Assembly (NCBI GenBank): GCA_036389835.1
Contig: DASVWC010000016.1
Coordinates: forward strand, 62,001-126,000
DNA: 64,000 nucleotides
Reading direction: 5' to 3'
Origin: AC-37 sp036389835
GTDB taxonomy: Bacteria; Actinomycetota; Thermoleophilia; Solirubrobacterales; Thermoleophilaceae
The notes under the pieces were generated by a model. The model had not been told where the DNA came from, did not search any database, and worked only from the letters and a program-made list of their open reading frames with translations. The position numbers and the translations under genes are program-made. The number at the start of each line of letters is the position of its first letter. The stretch's first letter is position 1. Of this stretch, positions 57,143-64,000 are shown in pieces.

Positions 57143-59503
57143 GTGCTGGCGCTGCTGTCGGCGGGCCTCGGGCTGCTCGTGGAGCGGGCGCTCGCCACTC
57201 GCCTTCCCGCGAGCCTGCTCGTGCCGGCGGGCTTCGCCCTGCTCGTCGCGCTCACGACGCTGGCGACGCTGAACGGGTGGTCCGCCCGCCTCGCCACGCC
57301 GGGCGCCGTGGCGCTCGCGATCGCCGGCGCCGTCCTCGGCGCCCCTGCCCGCGACTGGCGCCTCGCCCGCTGGGGGGCCGGCGCGGTGCTCGCCGTGTTC
57401 GCGGTCGGGGCGGCGCCGGTGGTGCTCACCGGCCAGGCGACCTTCGCCGGCTACACGCACCTCGACGACATCTCCACGTTCCTCTCGATCGGCTCGCACG
57501 TGATCGAGCACGGCCGCGACGTGGAGCTGGCGGCGTCGACGGCGGAGGCCACGATCCGGGGGAACCTCGACGTCGGCTACCCGGTCGGGTCGTTCGTGGC
57601 GCTCGAGGCCGCGCAGCCGCTGGTGGGCACCGACAGCGCCTGGCTCTGGCAGCCCTACCTCACGTTCATGCTTGCCGTGCTCGCCTCGTCCCTCTGGACG
57701 CTGGCGGCGCCGCTCGCGCGCGACCTCCGGCTGCGCGCGCTGGCCGTCTTCCTCGCCGCCCAGCCCGCGCTGCTCTACGCGTACGCTCTCCAGGGCGGGG
57801 TGAAGGAGCTGGCCACCGCCGCGCTGGCGGCGCTCGCCGCCGCGCTGGCCGCCGAGCTCGTGCGCGAGCCAGAGCGGGTCCGGCTGGCCGTGCCGCTGGC
57901 GATCGCCGCGGCGGCGATCGTGTGCGTGCTCGGAGTGGGCGCCGTGCCGTACCTGGGGATGCTCGCCGCCGGGACCGTCGTGGCCGCGCTGCTGTGGAAC
58001 GTGCGCGACCGCCCCGCGCTCGGCCGCTTCGTGCAGTCCGGCGCGACTGCCGTGGCGATCCTCGCGGTCCTCGCGCTGCCGCTCGTCTCGATCGCCGCCA
58101 CGAACGCCCCGGAGAGCAGCGGCCTGCTCGAGAACAGGGAGGACCTCGGCAACCTGTTCGCGCCGCTCGACTGGAAGCAGATCTTCGGGATCTGGCCGGT
58201 CGGCGACTACCGGCTCGACCTGACCGGCGACGAGGGACTGGTGAGCCTGCTGATCCTGGTGGCGGCGGTCGCGGCCGTCGCCGGGGTCGCGATCGCGTTC
58301 GTGCGGCGCGCCGCCGGCCCGCTGATCCTCGCCGCGTGCGTGGCCGGCGCCGCGATCGGCCTGACCGTGATCGGCTCGTCGCCGTGGGTCGACGCGAAGG
58401 CGCTCGCGATCGCCTCGCCCGCCGTCGTGCTGCTCGCCGTGCTCGGCGCATGCGCGGCGCTGGCCACGCCCGCCCGCGCGCTCGGGGCGATCGCGCTCGC
58501 CGCGATCGGGTTCGGCGTGCTGTGGTCGAACTGGCTCGCCTACCGCGACGTGCGCATCGCGCCGCGCGACCGCCTCGCCGAGCTGGCCGAGATCGGCGAC
58601 CGCTTCGCGGGCGAGGGGCCGACGCTGCTGAACGAGTACGAGCCCTACGGCGCGCGCTACTTCCTGCGCAGGACCGACGCCGAGGCGCCGGCCGAGCTGC
58701 GCCGCCGCGTGGTTCCGCTGCGCCGGGGGACCGGGCTCGACAAGCTCGAGTGGGCGCCGGTCGACGAGTTCCAGCCGGCGGCGGCGCTCGTGTACCGCAC
58801 GGTCGTGCTGCGGCGCTCGCCGGCCGAGAGCCGCCCGCTGCCCGAGTACGAGCTGCGCTACGAGGGCGACTACTACGACGTCTGGCAGCGGCCCGAGCAG
58901 CCGGTGCAGCGGGTGATCGAGCAGTCGATGTTCGGCGACCGCACCGTCGCGGTCGCCCCGGCGCCGTGCGCGGAGGTGCGGCGACTGGCGCGCGTGGCGC
59001 GCGATCAGGGCGCGACGCTGGTCGCCGCCGAGCGGCCGCGCCCGCTCGTGCTCGACCTCGCGAGCGCCGCGCGGCCGGCGTCGTGGACGTTCGCGCCGGG
59101 CCGGCCGGCGAAGCTGTTCCCGACCGAGGAGGGAACGGCGACGCTGCCGGCGCAGGTGGAGTCGGCGGGCGACTACGACGTCTGGGTGCAGGGCTCGTTC
59201 GCGCGCGGGCTCGAGGTGTCGGTCGACGGAGAGCGCGTCGGCCTCGTGCGCGACCAGCTCAACTTCGAGGGCCTCTGGAACCGGTTCGGCTCAGCCCGGG
59301 TCAGCGCGGGCCGGCACACGGTCGAGCTCCGCTACCCCGGCTCGAGCCTGCGGCCGGGGAGCGGCGACCAGCCGCAGCGCGTGGGGCCGGTCGCGCTGGT
59401 GCCGGTCGCGCCGACCCCGCAGCTCGGCGAGTTCGCCGCCGCGAACGCCGCGAGCCTCTGCGGGCGGGCGCTCGACTGGCTGGCGGTGATCGCGGCGCCG
59501 TGA
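57143..59503 (+). CDS. Polytopic membrane protein with soluble C-terminal domain (GT-C-like)
   Basis: A 786-aa protein with ten or more helices in residues 1-470 and a soluble beta-rich C-terminal half. The outside loops GYTHLDDISTFLSIG and GNLDVGYPVGSF carry acidic residues like GT-C catalytic loops; the C-terminal part includes PRPLVLDLASAARPASWTF and GDYDVWVQGSFARGLEVSVDG, a carbohydrate-binding-like sandwich. The GTG at 57143 is the first ordinary start, but the coding frame continues back to a CTG at 57107 that overlaps the preceding TGA and adds 12 residues of the first helix. A third protein of the type seen at 28962 and 51418. Confidence 0.78.
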   Translation: MLALLSAGLGLLVERALATRLPASLLVPAGFALLVALTTLATLNGWSARLATPGAVALAIAGAVLGAPARDWRLARWGAGAVLAVFAVGAAPVVLTGQATFAGYTHLDDISTFLSIGSHVIEHGRDVELAASTAEATIRGNLDVGYPVGSFVALEAAQPLVGTDSAWLWQPYLTFMLAVLASSLWTLAAPLARDLRLRALAVFLAAQPALLYAYALQGGVKELATAALAALAAALAAELVREPERVRLAVPLAIAAAAIVCVLGVGAVPYLGMLAAGTVVAALLWNVRDRPALGRFVQSGATAVAILAVLALPLVSIAATNAPESSGLLENREDLGNLFAPLDWKQIFGIWPVGDYRLDLTGDEGLVSLLILVAAVAAVAGVAIAFVRRAAGPLILAACVAGAAIGLTVIGSSPWVDAKALAIASPAVVLLAVLGACAALATPARALGAIALAAIGFGVLWSNWLAYRDVRIAPRDRLAELAEIGDRFAGEGPTLLNEYEPYGARYFLRRTDAEAPAELRRRVVPLRRGTGLDKLEWAPVDEFQPAAALVYRTVVLRRSPAESRPLPEYELRYEGDYYDVWQRPEQPVQRVIEQSMFGDRTVAVAPAPCAEVRRLARVARDQGATLVAAERPRPLVLDLASAARPASWTFAPGRPAKLFPTEEGTATLPAQVESAGDYDVWVQGSFARGLEVSVDGERVGLVRDQLNFEGLWNRFGSARVSAGRHTVELRYPGSSLRPGSGDQPQRVGPVALVPVAPTPQLGEFAAANAASLCGRALDWLAVIAAP

Positions 59504-59534
59504 GGGCGCGCCCCGAGCGCTCCGGCCCCGCTTC

Positions 59535-59540
59535 TAAGCT
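59535..59540 (+). promoter_or_regulatory. -10 element of recR
   Basis: TAAGCT ends 9 bases before GTG 59550, with no SD. It lets recR be transcribed apart from dnaX and ybaB. Confidence 0.4.
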
Positions 59541-59549
59541 GCGCGGGCC

Positions 59550-60149
59550 GTGTTCTCGCCGCCCGTCAACCGCCTGATCACCGAGCTCGCGCGCCTGCCC
59601 GGCATCGGCCAGCGCACCGCGCAGCGGCTCGCCTTCCACATCCTCCGGACCCCCACCGACGAGGCCCTGCCGCTCGCCGACGCCATCCGCGAGGTCAAGG
59701 AGACCGTCGGCTCCTGCGAGGTCTGCTTCAACCTCGCGGTCGGGCCCAGGTGCCGGATCTGCGAGGACGAGCGCCGCGACTCCGAGGTGATCTGCGTGGT
59801 GGAGGAGCCCGGCGACGTGATCCCGATCGAGCGCACCCACGAGTTCCGCGGCCGCTATCACGTGCTCGGCGGCGCGCTCTCGCCGATCGACGGGATCGAC
59901 CCGGAGGACCTGCGGCTGGCCGAGCTGATGACGCGCGTGGAGGCGGGCGGCATCCGCGAGGTCGTGATCGCCACGAACTCGACGACCACCGGGGAGGCCA
60001 CCGCGCTCTACATCGCCGACACGCTGCGCGACAGCGCACCCGACGTGAGCGTCACGCGCCTGGCCAGCGGCCTGCCGGTCGGCGCCGACCTGGAGTACGC
60101 GGACGAGGTCACCCTCGGCAAGGCGTTCCAGGGCCGCCGGGCGCTGTGA
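59550..60149 (+). CDS. recR: Recombination mediator RecR
   Basis: Loads RecA at single-strand gaps with RecF and RecO. The 199-aa protein has the HhH region LARLPGIGQRTAQRLAFHIL, the zinc finger CEVCFNLAVGPRCRICED with four Cys, and the Toprim domain VICVVEEPGDVIPIERTHEFRGRYHVLGG and VVIATNSTTTGEATALYIAD. All zinc ligands are present. GTG start. The TGA overlaps the next GTG, so the membrane protein downstream is coupled. Confidence 0.96.
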   Translation: MFSPPVNRLITELARLPGIGQRTAQRLAFHILRTPTDEALPLADAIREVKETVGSCEVCFNLAVGPRCRICEDERRDSEVICVVEEPGDVIPIERTHEFRGRYHVLGGALSPIDGIDPEDLRLAELMTRVEAGGIREVVIATNSTTTGEATALYIADTLRDSAPDVSVTRLASGLPVGADLEYADEVTLGKAFQGRRAL

Positions 60150-60622
60150 ACCGCATCGCCTTCGCCGTAACCGGGCTCGCGACCGTGCTACTGCCGTGGT
60201 TCGAGCTCGACGACTACACGCCCAACGGGTGGGAGGCCAGCGCGTGGGGCAAGGTCGCGCTGCTGGCGGCGCTCGCCGGCCTGGCGCTCGCCTCCGCCGA
60301 AGCCGCGGGCGTGCGGCTGCCGCTGGTGGCCGCCCGGGCCGCCCGGCTGCGCGCGGGCCTCGCCGCCGTCGCCGCCGCGGCCATCGCCTTCCGGCTCGCG
60401 GCGCCCCCCGACTTCGGCTTCGCCTACGACGGCCTCGACGTGCCCACCGGTCGGGCGCTCGGCATATACGTCGCGCTGGCGGCCGCGCTCACGGCGCTGG
60501 TGGCGGAGCTGCTCCGACTCCGGGCGCGGCCGGCTCCACCTGTCCCGAGCCCGGGTTCGCCGCGTTCGGGTACTGCGGCGGAGGCGTCCGCTTCCGGACC
60601 CGCAGGCCCAGCTCCCGCTTGA
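60146..60622 (+). CDS. Small membrane protein coupled to recR
   Basis: A 158-aa protein with four likely helices: residues 3-20, 32-50, 62-80 and 103-122. The last 30 residues are Pro/Ser/Ala-rich and lie in a 134-base overlap with the convergent GH3-like gene, so their sequence is constrained from both strands. It begins in the recR stop (GTGA). Function unknown. Confidence 0.65.
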   Translation: MNRIAFAVTGLATVLLPWFELDDYTPNGWEASAWGKVALLAALAGLALASAEAAGVRLPLVAARAARLRAGLAAVAAAAIAFRLAAPPDFGFAYDGLDVPTGRALGIYVALAAALTALVAELLRLRARPAPPVPSPGSPRSGTAAEASASGPAGPAPA

Positions 60623-61841
60623 CGGTGATGATCCGCGTCACGGCCGCGTCGACCCGGCCGCGCGCGATCCTGCCGCTCTTGATCGCCGCCAGGATCTCCT
60701 TGTAGGCGCGCGCCTGCACCGCCGGGGGGCCGGAGATCCAGACCATGTCGACCCCGGCGCGGATCGACTCCACGGCGGCGGTGAAGATCGACGGCTGCGT
60801 GGAGGCGATCGCGCCCGCGGCGAGGTCGTCCGAGATCGCCACGCCGCGGAAGCCGAGGCCGCCGCGCAGCACGTCGGTCGCGAACGTCTTCGACAGCGAC
60901 GCGGGCACCACGAAGTCGTCCGGCTCGTACGAGGCGTGGCCGACCAGGACGGCGGGCGCGCCGGCGCGGATCGCGGCGCGGAACGGGACGAGGTCGCGCT
61001 CGCGCAGCTCCTCGAGCGACAGCCCCACCTGCGACGGGCCCTCGTCGGTGTGCGCGGTGCCGCCCCCGATCCCGGGGAAGTGCCCCGGCACCGACAGCAG
61101 CTTCGCGCGCTGGAACGCCGCCACGCCGGCCTTCGCGAAGTTGGCCACCGTGCGCGGGTCGTCGGAGAACGCCTGGGTGCCGATCGCCTCCGAGCCGGCC
61201 ACGTCGATCGGCGGCCCGATGATCCCGTTGAACCCGACCGTGCGGAACGCCTTGGCGGTGCGGCCGAACTCGGCGATCGCGTCGCGCAGCCCCGCCAGCT
61301 CGCCCGGCGGCGCCGCCGGCGGGTAGTCCGCGAACGCCGACTGCTCGCCCCCGTACTGGCGGGCGAGGATGAGCGGCGGCTCGTGGCCCCTGCGCGCCGT
61401 CGCATTCACCACCGACGCGGTCAGCGCCTCGATCTGGACGTCGTCGCGGTAGTTGCGCCCCTCGAAGACCACGCCGCCGTAGTCGGTGCGCTTGAGCGTG
61501 CGGAAGAACTTCACGGACGGGTCCTGCCCCTGGAAGCCGACCAGCATCAGCTGCGCCGCCTTGCGCTCCGCTGGCAGGCGCTTGACCAGCCGCCGGATCA
61601 CGCCGGGCACGCGCGCGCCGGGCAGGCCACTCGCCGGCGACGGCACCACGCGCGCGAGGAACGAACGCCCCGGCGGCGGCGCCTTGGGGGGCGGCGCCTC
61701 GGCCGACGGCTGCGCGGGGTCGACCTTCTGCTCGTCGCCGCCCTTCGACAGGCCGACCGCCACGCCGACGACCACGAGCACGACGACGGCGGGCACGAAC
61801 AGCGGCAGGGACCTGAGGCGGCGCAGGATCTCGCGGGGCAC
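60489..61841 (-). CDS. GH3/NagZ-like membrane-anchored protein with altered active site
   Basis: A 450-aa protein with an N-terminal helix (SLPLFVPAVVVLVVVGVAVG) and a GH3 N-domain barrel. Members of the NagZ group remove terminal N-acetylglucosamine. The nucleophile Asp is kept in VAISDDLAAGAI, but several other active-site residues differ. DQEGGR is replaced by ARQYGGEQ, the Arg of GxRxF by Gln (GTQAFSDDP), the Lys of KHFPGHG by Gly (PGHFPGIG) and the D-S-H loop by A-H-T-D. It may be a pseudo-enzyme or act on another sugar. Its GTG start faces the ask start across 26 bases. The C-terminal 50 residues are Pro-rich. Confidence 0.85.
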   Translation of the reverse strand: MPREILRRLRSLPLFVPAVVVLVVVGVAVGLSKGGDEQKVDPAQPSAEAPPPKAPPPGRSFLARVVPSPASGLPGARVPGVIRRLVKRLPAERKAAQLMLVGFQGQDPSVKFFRTLKRTDYGGVVFEGRNYRDDVQIEALTASVVNATARRGHEPPLILARQYGGEQSAFADYPPAAPPGELAGLRDAIAEFGRTAKAFRTVGFNGIIGPPIDVAGSEAIGTQAFSDDPRTVANFAKAGVAAFQRAKLLSVPGHFPGIGGGTAHTDEGPSQVGLSLEELRERDLVPFRAAIRAGAPAVLVGHASYEPDDFVVPASLSKTFATDVLRGGLGFRGVAISDDLAAGAIASTQPSIFTAAVESIRAGVDMVWISGPPAVQARAYKEILAAIKSGRIARGRVDAAVTRIITVKRELGLRVRKRTPPPQYPNAANPGSGQVEPAAPGVGAAPPPAP

Positions 61842-61867
61842 CTGCCGAAAGCTATCCTCGCTCCGCG
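61842..61867. promoter_or_regulatory. Overlapping divergent promoters of GH3-like gene and ask
   Basis: Only 26 bases separate the start codons. On the plus strand TATCCT (61853-61858) ends 9 bases before the ask ATG. On the minus strand TAGCTT (61849-61854) ends 7 bases before GTG 61841. The two hexamers share the bases 61853-61854, so both cannot be used at once. Confidence 0.55.
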
Positions 61868-63174
<1,307 letters not shown>

Positions 63175-63178
<4 letters not shown>

Positions 63179-64000
63179 GAGTCGCCGTGGTGGGGGCCAC
63201 CGGCGCGGTCGGCTCGATCATGCTGAGGGTGCTCGAGGAGCGCCGCTTCCCGGCGTCCGAGGTGGTGCCGTTCGCCAGCGAGCGGTCGGTGGGCCGCAGG
63301 CTGGCCTTCGGCGGCGGCGAGCTCGAGGTGCGCGCGCTCACGCCCGAGGACATCCAGGGCTTCGACATCGCGATCTTCTCCGCGGGCGGCTCGACGAGCG
63401 GCGAGTGGGCGCCGCGCTTCGCCGAGGCCGGCTGCGTGGTCGTGGACAACTCCTCGCGCTGGCGGATGGAGGCCGGGGTGCCGCTGGTCGTCTCCGAGGT
63501 CAACCCGGACGACCTCGACAACCACCGCGGGATCGTCGCGAACCCCAACTGCTCGACCATGCAGATGGTCGTCGCGCTCAAGCCGATCGACGTCGTCGCC
63601 GGCATCGAGCGGCTCGTGATCACCACGATGCAGTCGGTCTCGGGCACGGGCCAGAAGGCCGTCGAGGGCCTGCACGCGGAGACCGAGGCGGCGCTCGAGG
63701 CGAAGGAGATCCCGCCGCCGACCGCCTACCCGCACCAGATCGCGTTCAACGTCATCCCGCAGGCGGGCAACTTCCCGGAGGGGTCCGACTACACCGACGA
63801 GGAGCTCAAGCTCGTCAACGAGACGCGCAAGATCCTCGGCAGGCCCGACATCGCGGTGTCGGCCACGTGCACGCGCGTGCCTGTGTACACGAGCCACTCG
63901 GAGTCGGTGAACGTGCAGACGCGCGAGCCGCTGTCGGCCGACGATTGCCGCGCCCTGCTCGCCCGCTCACCGGGCCTGACGGTGCTCGACGACCCCGCGC
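63175..64000 (+). CDS. asd: Aspartate-semialdehyde dehydrogenase, cut by window edge
   Basis: Reduces aspartyl phosphate to aspartate semialdehyde, the step after aspartate kinase. 275 codons are visible. GTG start in the ask stop (GTGA). Motifs: VRVAVVGATGAVGS (NADPH), IAIFSAGGSTSGEWAPRF, DNSSRWRM, the nucleophile Cys in ANPNCSTMQMVVALKP and VSGTGQKAVEGL. A conserved His in ATCTRVPVYTSHSESV is also present. The gene continues beyond 64000. Confidence 0.97.

Overview
The window is about 72-75% GC by eye, has dense genes on both strands, many GTG starts, 4-base ATGA/GTGA stop-start overlaps, and gene families typical of soil Actinomycetota. The closest fit is class Thermoleophilia (Solirubrobacter/Conexibacter-like). 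This rests on gene content (YbaB, RecR and ask-asd order as in Actinobacteria, DUF4126-type and SHOCT proteins, Ig-repeat surface proteins, many secreted glycoside hydrolases), not on a database comparison. No prophage, CRISPR array, plasmid or rRNA gene is visible.

Layout. 1-1072: leftward operon of two related 145-aa proteins and a small membrane protein. 1149-7979: rightward block for polymer breakdown (sulfatase; then a coupled operon of secreted GH2 enzyme, secreted PKD-type protein and a clan-A glycosidase). 8036-13716: rhomboid protease, O-methyltransferase, thioesterase, beta-lactamase-like hydrolase, DUF4126 protein and universal stress protein. 13732-27374: endoglycoceramidase-like GH5, Baeyer-Villiger-type monooxygenase, a 1509-aa surface protein with ten Ig-like repeats, a GH31 enzyme and a glycerophosphodiesterase. 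27424-33315: VOC protein, SHOCT membrane protein, polytopic membrane proteins, Ser/Thr kinase, FKBP. 33317-36152: REP-type palindromes with a RAYT transposase, then a c-di-GMP-I riboswitch in front of a delta-60-repeat secreted protein. 36166-44971: small-molecule enzymes, an FMN-reductase/AraC fusion regulator, a LuxR-type response regulator below a perfect LexA box, a quinone oxidoreductase and an excalibur lipoprotein. 45288-47465: tRNA-Val(CAC), a decayed M23 peptidase whose 5-prime end lies inverted, and the large SRP RNA. 47517-52851: RTX-like protein, two secreted proteins (one a trypsin-like protease) and a GT39-like membrane protein. 52894-64000: dnaX, ybaB, recR, ask, asd core cluster, interrupted between ybaB and recR by a GGDEF/HD-GYP protein and two membrane proteins; a GH3/NagZ-like protein with altered active site faces ask.

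How the pieces work together. Secreted glycosidases, a sulfatase, a GDPD, a protease and several adhesin-like proteins describe a saprotroph that digests glycans and attaches to surfaces. c-di-GMP probably connects some of this: a predicted c-di-GMP synthase/hydrolase (55083-56492) and a c-di-GMP riboswitch (34088-34158) lie in the same window. The riboswitch is followed by a hairpin that can bury the start codon of the delta-60 protein.

The most general signal is regulatory. At least seventeen genes have a TAnnnT or ATACT-like -10 hexamer ending 6-8 bases before the start codon and usually no Shine-Dalgarno sequence, which predicts leaderless transcription. Genes inside operons, by contrast, use coupling or an SD. 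Repeats form two families: GGGTC-n-GACCC palindromes (REP-like, also carried in frame inside the Ig-repeat gene) and short GC-rich minisatellites that begin at the stop codon of the preceding gene.
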